A DNA stretch of 64,000 nucleotides from Winogradskyella vincentii (GTDB lineage: Bacteria; Bacteroidota; Bacteroidia; Flavobacteriales; Flavobacteriaceae): contig NZ_JAIUJS010000002.1 in NCBI RefSeq assembly GCF_020166345.1, positions 310,001 to 374,000 of the forward strand, written 5' to 3'. The notes beneath the pieces are model-generated. The model did no database searches. It saw nothing but the letters and a program-made list of their open reading frames with translations, and was not told where the DNA came from. Both the position numbers and the translations under genes were made by a program. Position 1 is the first letter of the stretch. The number at the start of each line of letters is the position of its first letter. Positions 8,755 through 18,648 of the stretch are shown here, piece after piece.

Positions 8755-11700
8755 TTATCTATTAATATAAATCCATCCAGATTTAGACTTTGTTCCTCCC
8801 TCATATACCATGGTGTAGAAATATGTTCCTACTGGAAGCTCTTCACCATCATCAGTTTGCCCTGCCCATTCATTAGAATAATTATTCTTTGAATAAACTA
8901 AAGTTCCATTTCTGTTGAATATTTCAAGTTTTGTAACATTAAAATACCTTAAGTCGAGAGTATCATTAAATCCGGCTGAAACTCCTGGTGAAATCCCTTG
9001 TGGAATCGCACAGTTTTCAATTTCAGTAACAGTAATGTTTGAAATTGTATTTGAACATCCTGTAGCATTAAAGGTAATTATAGCCGAATAATCGCCTCCT
9101 TCAAAAGCTTCGTATGAAATACCGTTAGCACCAGAAATATCGTTTCCATCTAATACCCATTGAACTGTAACATCAGAGGTATTAAATCCTTGAGGAATTA
9201 TTGTAAGGACTACTCCAGATTCTGCAGCAGGACACAGTAAAAACTCATTGGTATCTGTATCATAATAAAATAGATTCGTATCAATAGAGCCTAATGGCAC
9301 TACATTCACAACTAAATTGAATGATGTAGTAACAAAACATCCTGTTAGAGTATTTTCAGCTCGTACGTATACGGTAGCATCACCACTTGAATATGGACTA
9401 GCAATAGCTACAGCTCCAGTATCAGCATCAGCCTGAGACGTATGATAAGTAATTGCTACATCTGTATCAGTTGTGATTTCACCATCAATAGAAGTTAAAT
9501 CAAAGTCTGTAATTCCGTCAACTGTTCCATCTATATCATCACAGACAACAAAGTCGGCTGGTTGATTAATTACAGGTATTGCCAGAACTACCAACTCTAC
9601 TTCTGAAAGTTGTCTACAGCCTAAGAAACCGTTATTGAATGCATCAGTATCCTCAACTCTTATAACCAGTGTTTCACCAGATGAATCGTAAGGAGAACTT
9701 ACTGCATTCATTGCTTGGTTAGCATCAGCTGTATTAGTATAATAGGTAACTGTGAAATCTGGTCCATAACCTAGAGATGTAGTTAATGCATCAAGATCAA
9801 ATGACTCACTTCCATCACTTTCAGGTCCGTCACAAACTTCTATAACCTGTGGGTCTAATGAACCAGGATCATTATACATATTTATGACCACAAATGGTGA
9901 AAATGCATCTGCACCACATTGTTCGTCAAATGCTTGTACTTGGTAAAGATCAGATTCTGTAACTACCAACGTGTCTGTTGTTTCACCTGGCACTACGAAA
10001 CCATTTTTGTACCAAACATAGCTATCGGCAAATGGTGAATCTGCTATAATTGTTACTGTGTCAAAACCACAAACTGAAGCTTCAACAGGAGTACTAGGAT
10101 CAGAATCGGTATCTACAAAAACAACTTCATTACTTGTAATCTCAGCAGATATTTCTGCATCTATTGTTCCGTCTCCTGTATTTCCAACATTAGTTTGTTC
10201 AATTGAAATTACTCCTGCTCCATTAGAGAAGTTTGTTACCAATAGCACATATATTTCACCTTCTACAGCATTATCAATAGTCAAGTTTTCTATTGGTGCC
10301 GGTGAGTAACTACAATCAATAATATTTCCGAAAGGATAGAATCCAGTATCTGGGTTATTTGAGAATGGACAAGTAGGACAATCTACAAGTTCTATATCCA
10401 TACACCCTTCTTCAAGTGTATTAAATGGGCCCCAAATAGCAAAGTCAACATCCAATCCTGGTTCACCACCATCTTGAACACCATTGTTATTATTATCCTG
10501 CCATTGAACAATTTCGATTTCTATTAGTCCAGATTCTCCAATTTGAATAATATTCCATGAAGGGTTAGGTACAGAACCTAAACACGCTACGTCTGTTGGA
10601 TCTGGAAGTCCTACAATGTTTGAACCTACAAGTGCGCCACCAACAGAACAGAAATTTTCTGCATTTTCACAAATAACATTTGTTGGTGCTTCTCTAATAC
10701 ATAAATCGAATGTGGATGTCTCTAATACACTACCTGCACTAAATACTCTTATATAGTATGTATTTCCAACAACTAAAGATGGTGTAATACTGGATGTTTG
10801 ATCTGAACAATAAAGTTCAGTTAAACTACCACACGTTCCTTCATAAACGGCATGATCTAAATTAGTTGTACCTCCTTGAATATTGTTTAAAGAAATGAAT
10901 TCTACTTCATCGAGTGCTGTAAACTCAAACCAAACATCATCATTAGGATCTCCTGTACAAGTTCCAGAATCTAAGCCTGAAGGTGTAGCAGCCAGGATTG
11001 TTCCAGGTGTTACTTGCTCACATAGATCAATATCGTTAACAACCGCAATAGTTGCCATATCACATTCGTCATTATCAGGTGGACACGCCAAAACAGTAAA
11101 ATTATCGCTACTGATAATACAGTTATTGTCTTGTTCGTTCATAACAAACACTTTTACCGTGCTACCAAAAGGGAATGGACCAGCTTGATAAACACCGATA
11201 GCAGTTGCCTGTACAGTTGTTGCATCTAAGTTATTAGAAATCTCTAAAGAAGTTGCATCACCTAAACTTGTAACATCAACATCAATAAAGAATTGGTCGT
11301 TGTCACAATCTGGTACTGTCGTATAACTAGCTTCTGGCAATGTACATGTCAATTCAATAACATTAACTGTGAAATCTAAGGTAACACCCCAAGAACCATT
11401 ATAACATGGATTTGGTGTTGCTTGTCCAGAATCTGCAGTACCAATACGCATTCTATGTTGACCTAAGGGAGCAGTAGCTGGCATAACAAAAGAAGCATCT
11501 AATATTGTTGGGTTAGCATTTGTAGATTCTCCTTGGAATACTAATTCTGATGCATCAAATACTAAATCATCATTAAAATCAATCCAGATATTGGTATCAT
11601 ATGTAAATCCTGTAGCGAAAGTTATTTCTACTGTAGTATCTACACCTTGGAATACATTAACCACCGGTGAGGTTTGATTTTCATAAGTAACATCTCCTAA

Positions 11701-14265
11701 ACTTGGGAAGTCAACAATACCTATAGTAACATTAGTTACACCTTGCCCATCATTACTCGTTGGTACCGATTCACAGTAACCAGTGAAAAATTGACTTGGG
11801 CCTGACCAAGAACTTAAATTTGATGGGTCACATTCTGCTTGCACATACCAATCATATAATGTATCAGAAAGTAATCCAGTAAGTATAAATGGGTTTGTAA
11901 CACCGTTAACTATCGTACCAGTACCTTGAGCGAAACCAGCAGGCCCATACTCTATATTCCATACAGTTGAAGTCCCAGCTTCAGTCCAAGCTATTTCAGT
12001 AGACGTTAGTGTGAGATTAGTTGATGTTAAGTCAGTTGGTTCTGGACATGTTGGAATATTCCTTACTTGGAAATTATCAACGAACACATCAATATCTTCA
12101 GGGTCATTAACTGTACCTTCAGAACCAAGAATACCAAATTGAACAATTTGTCCACTATAAGCAGTCAGATCTACTACTGGGTGAATACCTGGGATAGGCA
12201 CCACAGAACTGTTATCATATAATAATAATTCAATCCAGGTCGCACCACCATCATTTGTCATTAATAGTTGAACAGTATCATCAGAACCTAAAGTGCCGGC
12301 AACTGTACTACTATTCCAGTTAGTTATAGCAAAATCAAATTCTACTTGGAAAGGTCCACCGGTTAAATCAAACTGTGGAGAAATAATCCAATCACTTTTA
12401 CCTGCAGCAAATAAATTAATTTTATAAGCGCCATCATCAGTTCCTATATTTAAAAACTCATCTGCAACCCAAGAACCTGCACCTAAATCAGTCGGGCCAG
12501 TTATAGCATCGCCATTACTTGCCTCGTCCCAACAATCAGGAATTATAGTTGTAAAGTTTTCTATATAATCTGGCACAAAAATATCACACAATGTTGTGAA
12601 TGTGGCTGGGCCAGTCCACGAACTTAAGTCACCACCACAATCAGATTGTACATATATGTCATAAGCTGTGATAGCATTAAGACCTGTTGCGAAATATGGG
12701 TTAGTAACATTTGTAGCCGTAGGAGTTCCTGTTGGAGTATCTCCGGCTGGAACAATTTCAATATTCCAAACAGTAGAAGTTCCTGGTTCTATCCATGTAA
12801 TTTCAGCACCATCTGGTGTTGGGTTAGATACCGCTAAATCAGTTGGTTCTGGACATGAAGGAATATTTCTTACTTGAAAATTATCTACAAATACATCAAC
12901 ATCTTGAGGGTCATCTGTTGTTCCTTCTGTTGCGTAAATTGCAAATTGAACTGTTTGACCACTATTAGCTGTTAAGTCTACTACCGGGTGTATTCCTGGA
13001 ATTGGTACAACAGACGTACTGTCGTATGTTAATAACGTGGTCCAAGTTGCACCATTATCTGTTGTCATTAATAATTGTACAACATCATCAGAACCTAATG
13101 TTCCTGCCACAGTACTACTATTCCAGTTTGTAATAGCAAAATCAAACTCAACTTGGAAAGGCCCTCCTGTTAAATCAAACTGAGGAGAAATAACCCAATC
13201 ACTCTTACCAGTTGTAAATAAATTGATTTTATAAGCACCATCACCAGTTCCAATATTTAAAAATTCATCAGCTGTCCAAGAACCTGCACCTAAGTCTGAT
13301 GGCCCAGTTGCAGGGTCACCACTATCAGCTTCATCCCAACAGTCTGGTATTATCGTTGTAAAGTCTTCTAAGTAGTCAGGTACAAATACATCACATAATG
13401 TTTCAAACGTTAAAGGACCTGCGAAAGCACTTTGTTCGGTACCACAATCTGCCTGAACGTAAACATCATAGGTTGTAACTGCAGATAGTCCCATAGCTGT
13501 ATATGGATTTGAAACTCCGGTTGCTGTTGGCGTACCTGTAGGAGCATCTCCAGACATTACAATTTCTACATTCCAAAGTGTTGCCGCGCCATTTTCAGTC
13601 CATGAAATTTGAGCCTCACTTGAGGTAATGCCAGAAGCGGCTAAGTCACTTGGTGTAGCACAGGCTTGAGTAATACCACCTATTATAACATTAGGAATGG
13701 TATCGTCAATGTTACTCGCAGTTGGAGGAGCAACAGGATCAGGGTTTGTAAAATCACTGAAATAAGAAATAGTTCGATTAGTACTTACTTGAGAATTATA
13801 AAAATCATCACCAAAGGAATCATACCCTGCACTATTTTCTTCTACAGCAATAATCAAATTGTCTGTTCCAGAATATGTAAAAGGTGTATCTAAGGTTAGT
13901 GTCACCCATCCTTCAACACCCGGAGTGACAGTTATTCCACCAGCATAAACTTGAGTTAGAGAGGTTAATGGTTCCCAGTCATCAGTATTTGCAAATTCAG
14001 TACGCGTAGATTCTGCCATGTAAATGATTAAATCTTGACTGTTTGCTAAGTCAGATGTGCCACTGTAATACCACTGTATATCAGTAATGTCACCAGAAGC
14101 ATTGATTTCTGAAGCTAAGTATACCGTTTGAGCATACGAGTATCCATAATAAGCTTCAAAAGGCGCATTTTCACCTTGTAAATTCCCAGAACCAATGGCC
14201 ACTTGGGCGTTGATTTGGAATAAAATTAAAAAAAGTGAAAATAGTAGTAAAGTACTTTTTTTCAT
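8755..14265 (-). CDS. Giant multidomain surface protein with T9SS type B sorting domain
   Basis: Secreted 1836-residue protein. The order seen is: signal peptide (about 1-20); a beta-rich domain (to about 195); fibronectin type III (about 202-288); a choice-of-anchor-J-like domain (about 289-472); a second FN3/anchor-J pair (about 473-741) nearly identical in protein sequence; a third FN3 (to about 827); a GEVED-like domain (about 828-968, IWIDFNDDLVFDASELVF); a PPC-like domain (about 1045-1150); Ig-like regions; and a gliding-motility-associated C-terminal domain (about 1755-1836: KLEIFNRNGTLVYSKNNY, GEELPVGTYFYTM, GWIYINR), which directs type IX export. It is probably an adhesin or exopolymer-binding protein. 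Exact ligand is unknown. Confidence 0.92.
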   Translation of the reverse strand: MKKSTLLLFSLFLILFQINAQVAIGSGNLQGENAPFEAYYGYSYAQTVYLASEINASGDITDIQWYYSGTSDLANSQDLIIYMAESTRTEFANTDDWEPLTSLTQVYAGGITVTPGVEGWVTLTLDTPFTYSGTDNLIIAVEENSAGYDSFGDDFYNSQVSTNRTISYFSDFTNPDPVAPPTASNIDDTIPNVIIGGITQACATPSDLAASGITSSEAQISWTENGAATLWNVEIVMSGDAPTGTPTATGVSNPYTAMGLSAVTTYDVYVQADCGTEQSAFAGPLTFETLCDVFVPDYLEDFTTIIPDCWDEADSGDPATGPSDLGAGSWTADEFLNIGTGDGAYKINLFTTGKSDWVISPQFDLTGGPFQVEFDFAITNWNSSTVAGTLGSDDVVQLLMTTDNGATWTTLLTYDSTSVVPIPGIHPVVDLTANSGQTVQFAIYATEGTTDDPQDVDVFVDNFQVRNIPSCPEPTDLAVSNPTPDGAEITWIEPGTSTVWNIEIVPAGDTPTGTPTATNVTNPYFATGLNAITAYDIYVQSDCGGDLSSWTGPATFTTLCDIFVPDYIENFTTIIPDCWDEASNGDAITGPTDLGAGSWVADEFLNIGTDDGAYKINLFAAGKSDWIISPQFDLTGGPFQVEFDFAITNWNSSTVAGTLGSDDTVQLLMTNDGGATWIELLLYDNSSVVPIPGIHPVVDLTAYSGQIVQFGILGSEGTVNDPEDIDVFVDNFQVRNIPTCPEPTDLTSTNLTLTSTEIAWTEAGTSTVWNIEYGPAGFAQGTGTIVNGVTNPFILTGLLSDTLYDWYVQAECDPSNLSSWSGPSQFFTGYCESVPTSNDGQGVTNVTIGIVDFPSLGDVTYENQTSPVVNVFQGVDTTVEITFATGFTYDTNIWIDFNDDLVFDASELVFQGESTNANPTILDASFVMPATAPLGQHRMRIGTADSGQATPNPCYNGSWGVTLDFTVNVIELTCTLPEASYTTVPDCDNDQFFIDVDVTSLGDATSLEISNNLDATTVQATAIGVYQAGPFPFGSTVKVFVMNEQDNNCIISSDNFTVLACPPDNDECDMATIAVVNDIDLCEQVTPGTILAATPSGLDSGTCTGDPNDDVWFEFTALDEVEFISLNNIQGGTTNLDHAVYEGTCGSLTELYCSDQTSSITPSLVVGNTYYIRVFSAGSVLETSTFDLCIREAPTNVICENAENFCSVGGALVGSNIVGLPDPTDVACLGSVPNPSWNIIQIGESGLIEIEIVQWQDNNNNGVQDGGEPGLDVDFAIWGPFNTLEEGCMDIELVDCPTCPFSNNPDTGFYPFGNIIDCSYSPAPIENLTIDNAVEGEIYVLLVTNFSNGAGVISIEQTNVGNTGDGTIDAEISAEITSNEVVFVDTDSDPSTPVEASVCGFDTVTIIADSPFADSYVWYKNGFVVPGETTDTLVVTESDLYQVQAFDEQCGADAFSPFVVINMYNDPGSLDPQVIEVCDGPESDGSESFDLDALTTSLGYGPDFTVTYYTNTADANQAMNAVSSPYDSSGETLVIRVEDTDAFNNGFLGCRQLSEVELVVLAIPVINQPADFVVCDDIDGTVDGITDFDLTSIDGEITTDTDVAITYHTSQADADTGAVAIASPYSSGDATVYVRAENTLTGCFVTTSFNLVVNVVPLGSIDTNLFYYDTDTNEFLLCPAAESGVVLTIIPQGFNTSDVTVQWVLDGNDISGANGISYEAFEGGDYSAIITFNATGCSNTISNITVTEIENCAIPQGISPGVSAGFNDTLDLRYFNVTKLEIFNRNGTLVYSKNNYSNEWAGQTDDGEELPVGTYFYTMVYEGGTKSKSGWIYINR
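12040..13670 (-). repeat. Two tandem FN3 + anchor-J coding repeats, period about 807 bp
   Basis: Within the giant adhesin gene a unit of about 269 codons occurs twice; equivalent bases lie near 13400 and 12593 (807 bp apart). A further FN3 follows. The encoded copies share long identical stretches (for example TTIIPDCWDEA and FQVEFDFAITNWNSSTVAG), while the DNA differs at many third positions. Confidence 0.85.
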
Positions 14266-14356
14266 TATTAATTGGTTTGTTAGAAATTATTTAACCCTTT
14301 GTAAAACACTGATTACAAAGGAGTTGATTTATTTTAAAAAATGAAGGGGCTATAGG

Positions 14357-14388
14357 GAACAAAAATTTCGGTTTATAGCCGAAATTTT
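14357..14388 (-). terminator. Intrinsic terminator downstream of the EEP nuclease gene
   Basis: Perfect 10-bp stem AAAATTTCGG (14362-14371) with CCGAAATTTT (14379-14388), 7-nt loop. Read on the minus strand the stem is followed by a run of T, fitting termination of the nuclease gene that ends at 14488, about 100 bp away. It lies in the 222-bp spacer before the giant adhesin gene. Confidence 0.65.
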
Positions 14389-14421
14389 GATATTCACCCG
14401 AATATATAAAAATTGGTTATT

Positions 14422-14441
14422 AACACTATGTTAACAGTGTT
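14422..14441. promoter_or_regulatory. Imperfect palindrome in the leader region of the adhesin operon
   Basis: AACACTATGTTAACAGTGTT is a nearly symmetric sequence centred on GTTAAC. It is 157 bp upstream of the adhesin start. It could be an operator; no matching TAnnTTTG promoter was seen beside it. Confidence 0.3.
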
Positions 14442-14487
14442 ATAATAGATTAAGTACAGTTATAATCGATAAAAGGGAGATGCTATA

Positions 14488-15438
14488 TTAAGAAGATTTT
14501 AGGCTGATATAAACAGGAAAATGATCACTATATCCACCCTTATATTTTTTACCTACATAAGTTCTAAATGGCTGGCCTTTATACTTTCCATGGTATTGTG
14601 TTAAAGACTTAACATCAAACACATCCGCTTCATCAAAAGACAGGGAAGAATTATTGTTATCAAAAAAATTAGTAGAGAATAAAATTTGATCAAATAGATT
14701 CCACTGAAAATTATGGTTTAGACTTCCAACATCTCTAGACCAAACCGTTTTAAATGGATTAAAAAGACTACTTTCATTTTCTATGAGTTCTATACTGTCA
14801 TTATTTGGGTTGTCATTAAAGTCACCCATAACAATTATTTTCATACTTGGATGGTCTTCTTTAATAGTGTTAATTATTGAATTAACCTTTTTTGCAGCGG
14901 CAATACGTTTGTGTTCAGTTTCTTTTTCACCCTCTCTTCTAGAGGACCAATGATTTACAATAATTGATATGGTTTCACCATTTAATTTCCCTTGAACTAA
15001 TAAGATATCTCTAGTATAATCTCTTAAACCCTCTTCGTTTTCTAGGTAGACTGAAAAAGTATCAGAATGTTCTACTTCAAATATGCCGTCCTTATATAAA
15101 AGAGCTACATCAATACCGCGCTCGTCAGAAGAATTATAGTGAACATAACTGTAGTCTTCGTCTCTTAGATTTTCACTGTTTATTAAATCAGAAAGCACCA
15201 TTTTATTTTCAACTTCTGCTAGTCCTACGATAACTGGAGCTTGGTCAGAATCATCATTTCCAATTTTTGAAATTACCGACCCAATTTTCCGCAGTTTATT
15301 GTAATAGCGTTTTTTAGTCCAACGTTTTCTGGAAGTTGGTAAAAAATCATCGTCATCACTCATAGGATCATTTACAGTATCAAATAAGTTTTCGATATTA
15401 TAAAAGGCTATGGTATACTGCTTTTGCTTATTAGTCAT
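14488..15438 (-). CDS. Endonuclease/exonuclease/phosphatase family protein
   Basis: EEP-fold metallohydrolase of 316 residues. Conserved motifs are AFYNIENLFDT (about residues 11-21, metal-binding N and E), VGLAEVENK (metal-binding E), IVNHWSSRREG (catalytic H), MGDFNDNPNNDS (D and N), and the C-terminal GGYSDHFPVYISL (D and H). No signal peptide is visible, so it appears cytosolic. Substrate is not predictable; the family includes DNA-repair nucleases, nucleases and phosphoesterases. It is divergent from hflX with a 72-bp intergenic region. Confidence 0.9.
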   Translation of the reverse strand: MTNKQKQYTIAFYNIENLFDTVNDPMSDDDDFLPTSRKRWTKKRYYNKLRKIGSVISKIGNDDSDQAPVIVGLAEVENKMVLSDLINSENLRDEDYSYVHYNSSDERGIDVALLYKDGIFEVEHSDTFSVYLENEEGLRDYTRDILLVQGKLNGETISIIVNHWSSRREGEKETEHKRIAAAKKVNSIINTIKEDHPSMKIIVMGDFNDNPNNDSIELIENESSLFNPFKTVWSRDVGSLNHNFQWNLFDQILFSTNFFDNNNSSLSFDEADVFDVKSLTQYHGKYKGQPFRTYVGKKYKGGYSDHFPVYISLKSS

Positions 15439-15467
15439 GGCAATAAATATATGACTTTAAAAGATTA

Positions 15468-15495
15468 TTTGGAATATAGCATTTGCTTAACTTTG
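15468..15495 (+). promoter_or_regulatory. Promoter of hflX
   Basis: A flavobacterial -7 element TAACTTTG (15488-15495, consensus TAnnTTTG) is preceded by TTTG (15468-15471) at a spacing of 16 bp. It sits 16 bp before the hflX ATG. Confidence 0.65.
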
Positions 15496-15510
15496 TACTT
15501 TATTTAATAT

Positions 15511-16722
15511 ATGATTGAAAAAAAAGATATAGCTCTAGAAAAAGTTGTGCTTGTAGGTATTATTACCCAAGATCAAGATCAAGAAAAATCTAAAGAGTAT
15601 TTAGACGAACTAGAGTTCTTAACCTTTACCGCAGGTGGTGAAGTTGTAAAGCGTTATACGCAAAAAATGAACATGCCAAATCCAAAAACATTTATCGGTT
15701 CTGGTAAAATGGAAGAGGTTATGCGCTTTGTAAAAGAAAATGAGGTCGGCACAGTTATCTTTGATGACGAATTATCACCTGCACAAGAACGCAATATCAG
15801 TAAGATTCTTAATTGTAAAATATTAGACAGAACAAATCTTATATTGGATATTTTTGCCCAGCGTGCCCAAACGAGTTATGCTAGGACACAGGTAGAGCTG
15901 GCTCAATGTGAATATTTGCTTCCTCGATTAAAAGGAATGTGGACACACTTAGAAAGACAAAAAGGTGGTATTGGTATGCGTGGCCCTGGTGAAACAGAAA
16001 TTGAGACAGATAGACGAATTGTTCGCGATAAGATTGCACTGTTAAAGGCTAAGATTAAGACCATTGATAAGCAAATGGCAGTACAGAGAGGCAACCGAGG
16101 TAAAATGGTACGAGTTGCTTTAGTTGGATATACTAATGTTGGTAAATCTACTCTTATGAATGTAATTAGCAAGAGTGAGGTTTTTGCCGAGAATAAATTA
16201 TTTGCTACCCTAGACACCACAGTTAGGAAGGTTGTAATAGGAAACTTGCCATTTTTAGTAAGTGATACAGTTGGTTTTATAAGAAAACTGCCTACACAAT
16301 TAGTAGAGTCCTTTAAATCCACTTTAGATGAGGTGAGAGAAGCTGATTTGTTATTACATGTTGTGGATATTTCGCATTCTAATTTTGAAGAGCATATAGA
16401 ATCTGTAAATCAAATATTGGATGAAATTCAGAGTAAGGACAAGCCAACTATTATGGTATTTAATAAAATAGATGCCTATAAACCTGAACCGTTTGATGAG
16501 GATGAAAGTGAACTAGAACGGACAAAAGCCAATCACACAATTGAAGATTGGAAAAATACATGGATGGCGAAACTAGGCGATAATGCTTTATTTATATCTG
16601 CTCTCAATAAGGAAAACTTAGAAGAATTTAGAAAACGTGTTTATAAAGAAGTAAGGGAAATACACATAACAAGATTTCCGTATAATCATTTTCTTTATCC
16701 GGATGTTGAAGATATATCATAA
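15511..16722 (+). CDS. hflX: GTPase HflX
   Basis: Ribosome-associated GTPase that splits stalled ribosomes under stress. It is 403 residues. The N-terminal HflX domain (about 1-190) contains the glycine-rich RQKGGIGMRGPGETEIETDRR linker region in its usual place, with a coiled coil. The G domain shows G1 GYTNVGKST (about 207-215), G3 DTVGFIRKLP, and G4 FNKIDAY. An insertion of acidic residues follows NKID (EPFDEDESELERTKANH). The short C-terminal extension is typical of Bacteroidota. It is monocistronic, with its own promoter and a bidirectional terminator. Confidence 0.96.
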   Translation: MIEKKDIALEKVVLVGIITQDQDQEKSKEYLDELEFLTFTAGGEVVKRYTQKMNMPNPKTFIGSGKMEEVMRFVKENEVGTVIFDDELSPAQERNISKILNCKILDRTNLILDIFAQRAQTSYARTQVELAQCEYLLPRLKGMWTHLERQKGGIGMRGPGETEIETDRRIVRDKIALLKAKIKTIDKQMAVQRGNRGKMVRVALVGYTNVGKSTLMNVISKSEVFAENKLFATLDTTVRKVVIGNLPFLVSDTVGFIRKLPTQLVESFKSTLDEVREADLLLHVVDISHSNFEEHIESVNQILDEIQSKDKPTIMVFNKIDAYKPEPFDEDESELERTKANHTIEDWKNTWMAKLGDNALFISALNKENLEEFRKRVYKEVREIHITRFPYNHFLYPDVEDIS

Positions 16723-16751
16723 AAAAGAGAGCCATATCGGCTCTCTTTTTT
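16721..16751. terminator. Bidirectional intrinsic terminator
   Basis: A 13-bp perfect stem (16721-16733 with 16739-16751), 5-nt loop, begins with A6 and ends with T6. It serves convergent hflX (+) and the DUF3078 gene (-), starting two bases before the hflX stop ends. Confidence 0.93.
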
Positions 16752-16768
16752 ATAAATGTGAATTCTTA

Positions 16769-17677
16769 TTAGAATTTATAACTTAAACCAAGAGTGTAAT
16801 AGGATTGCAGTTCATTGTCTGCATCTTCTAAATCAACTCCTTGGAAATTTGCCGCTTCTTGTTTATTGCTTCTTAAACCAAAGTCAAAACCAACACCAAT
16901 CATTTTCCATAATGTATAGCTAAAAGAGTTAGTCCATGTCCAGTTTGATAAATCTCCAGACTTATAACTTTGGAATGTTGAGAAATTGGTCTTGAAATTA
17001 ACAGCTCCTATAGATCTTGTATAATCTGCTACTATTTTTGCACCAGCTGAAGACTCAAATACACTATCATTATCAGCAAATACAAAGTTGTAGTTTAATG
17101 GGTGAATTACAACAACCATATTTTCAATTGGTGTCCATGTTGCACCTACACCAAGATCTAAATATCCAGGGTCATTGAAGTTGTCTAATAGTGTAGTTCT
17201 ATACTCCATTAAACCAGAAATAGCCCATTTTTCACTTAGCCTTCTACCGTATAAAGAAGATAAATTAAATACGTCTGATCCAGTTCTAAAACTATCATCA
17301 TCAGTATCATCATCTTTATCGTCAAATTTAACCCAGTTTAAATTTGTTGTAAGAGCATTTCTCCAGAAATACTTGTCTTCAATTTTGTTTGCAAAAGCAT
17401 TTACAGTAATTCCAATATTTCCAGAATTATTATTTGGTATTCCCTGTCCATACCAGTTGTTGAAGTTAGATAAACTTCCACCTATAGTGCCAAATACACC
17501 TGTACGCCAACCTGGCAACGCATCTATTTGTGCCTGTAGGGCATTTACTTCTCCCTGAAACTTGTCAGCTTCAGCTTGTTTCTCAGCTTTTTGAGCTTCT
17601 AATTCTTCCTTGGTTTGTGAAAAACCAAAAGAAATGGCTAGCATTAATACTGCCGAAAAGATTAATTTTTTGTTCAT
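16769..17677 (-). CDS. DUF3078 family outer-membrane-type protein
   Basis: Exported protein of 302 residues, DUF3078. It has a signal peptide (about 1-20, ending GFS), a short coiled-coil of Glu/Lys/Ala/Gln (about 22-52), and then amphipathic beta-strands ending in an aromatic (YTLGLSYKF), as expected of an outer-membrane beta-barrel. The motif WYGQGIPNNNSGNIG is characteristic of the family. Function is unknown. A -7 element TATATTTG lies about 40 bp upstream, so it probably has its own promoter, separate from the DUF2480/suf genes upstream. Confidence 0.85.
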   Translation of the reverse strand: MNKKLIFSAVLMLAISFGFSQTKEELEAQKAEKQAEADKFQGEVNALQAQIDALPGWRTGVFGTIGGSLSNFNNWYGQGIPNNNSGNIGITVNAFANKIEDKYFWRNALTTNLNWVKFDDKDDDTDDDSFRTGSDVFNLSSLYGRRLSEKWAISGLMEYRTTLLDNFNDPGYLDLGVGATWTPIENMVVVIHPLNYNFVFADNDSVFESSAGAKIVADYTRSIGAVNFKTNFSTFQSYKSGDLSNWTWTNSFSYTLWKMIGVGFDFGLRSNKQEAANFQGVDLEDADNELQSYYTLGLSYKF

Positions 17678-17717
17678 AATTAATAAGTGTTAAGTAAATT
17701 ATAGTTGTTTAATTGTA

Positions 17718-17725
17718 CAAATATA
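17718..17725 (-). promoter_or_regulatory. -7 promoter element upstream of the DUF3078 gene
   Basis: CAAATATA on the plus strand is TATATTTG on the minus strand, a perfect TAnnTTTG match 41 bp before the start codon. No clear TTG at the -33 position was seen. A small inverted repeat ATGAC-N4-GTCAT (17747-17760) lies just upstream and could be an operator. Confidence 0.5.
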
Positions 17726-17813
17726 AATGATTATTGACTTTTTCGAATGACATTTGTCATATCATGGTCATGTGGGTTAGACCTAAAAAAATGTAAGAAG
17801 TCACATATTTTGA

Positions 17814-18320
17814 CTATTTTCTTTTATAAAGAGGTACAGACGAACAAGCCTCGCCAAACATTATAGAGTTAGCAACGGGTTGCAGTCTTTCCGTAAGCAT
17901 TACCAATGCATTTGAAGGAACGGGTTTATGAGAACACCCTTTAATTATTACTGGCATATCTTGAAATAACGAAATATCTAGGTTTGAAATTATAGAGGCA
18001 AAGAGAATAGACTCTAAATGATTTAGATTACCAATAACAACTTTTTTGGCGAAATTATTTAATTGAATTGTAATTAACATATATGCCCAATCCGGTACAA
18101 TTGCATCTGTGGAGCAATGTAGTGCAACGTAGCAATCCTTATATTGAGACCAATCATGCTCCGAAACATAAGCTCTAAATTCTTTTTCTCTTAATACAAG
18201 ACCTTCGAGCAGCCAATCTTTTATATCAAATAAGATTCGTTTTCCGTCCGGATAATAATCCTCTAAGTCAATCACCTTGAGTTTACTATTTGCAACTCTA
18301 TTTATAATTTCTTCTGCCAT
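17814..18320 (-). CDS. DUF2480 family protein
   Basis: Bacteroidota-specific protein of 168 residues, DUF2480, no known function. It starts MAEEIINRVANSKLKVIDLEDYYP and carries two conserved cysteine contexts, ALHCSTDAIVPDWAYML and IKGCSHKPVP. It is cytosolic by sequence. Its start codon immediately follows the stop of the SufT/DUF59 gene, so it is tightly coupled to the sufE-sufT unit and may act in Fe-S metabolism; that role is an inference from context only. Confidence 0.85.
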   Translation of the reverse strand: MAEEIINRVANSKLKVIDLEDYYPDGKRILFDIKDWLLEGLVLREKEFRAYVSEHDWSQYKDCYVALHCSTDAIVPDWAYMLITIQLNNFAKKVVIGNLNHLESILFASIISNLDISLFQDMPVIIKGCSHKPVPSNALVMLTERLQPVANSIMFGEACSSVPLYKRK

Positions 18321-18647
18321 TTAAAGCATGCCTAGTTCTAATTTTGCTTCCTCACTCATTAAATCTTGTGACCAAGGAGGATCAAAAGTTATTTCAACCA
18401 CTGCGTCTTTTACCTCGTTAATTGATTTAACTTTTTCTTCAACCTCTAACGGAAGTGTTTCTGCTACAGGACAATTAGGTGTGGTTAATGTCATTAGGAT
18501 TTTTACATCGTAATCCTCATTAACAAAAACATCATAAATTAACCCTAGTTCATATATATCTACAGGGATTTCAGGATCGTATATTGTCTTTAAAACTCTA
18601 ACAATCTTATCTCCAAGCACATTTGTATCTATAGTTGTCTCGCTCAT
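18321..18647 (-). CDS. SUF-system Fe-S assembly protein, DUF59/MIP18 family (SufT-like)
   Basis: Small (108 residues) DUF59 protein that assists Fe-S cluster maturation in the cytosol. The motif YDPEIPVDIYELGLIYDV (about residues 18-35) and the conserved Cys in TTPNCPVAETLP are present, and the C-terminal FDPPWSQDLMSEEAKLELGML matches the family. It is directly adjacent to sufE on one side and DUF2480 on the other with zero to one base between, indicating a single translational unit. Confidence 0.92.
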   Translation of the reverse strand: MSETTIDTNVLGDKIVRVLKTIYDPEIPVDIYELGLIYDVFVNEDYDVKILMTLTTPNCPVAETLPLEVEEKVKSINEVKDAVVEITFDPPWSQDLMSEEAKLELGML

Positions 18648-18648
18648 T

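Noticed and set aside
10058..12877. Plus-strand open frames inside the giant adhesin gene
   Set aside because: Opposite-strand frames created by the codon pattern of an AT-rich, Thr/Asp-rich protein; no start context or homology.
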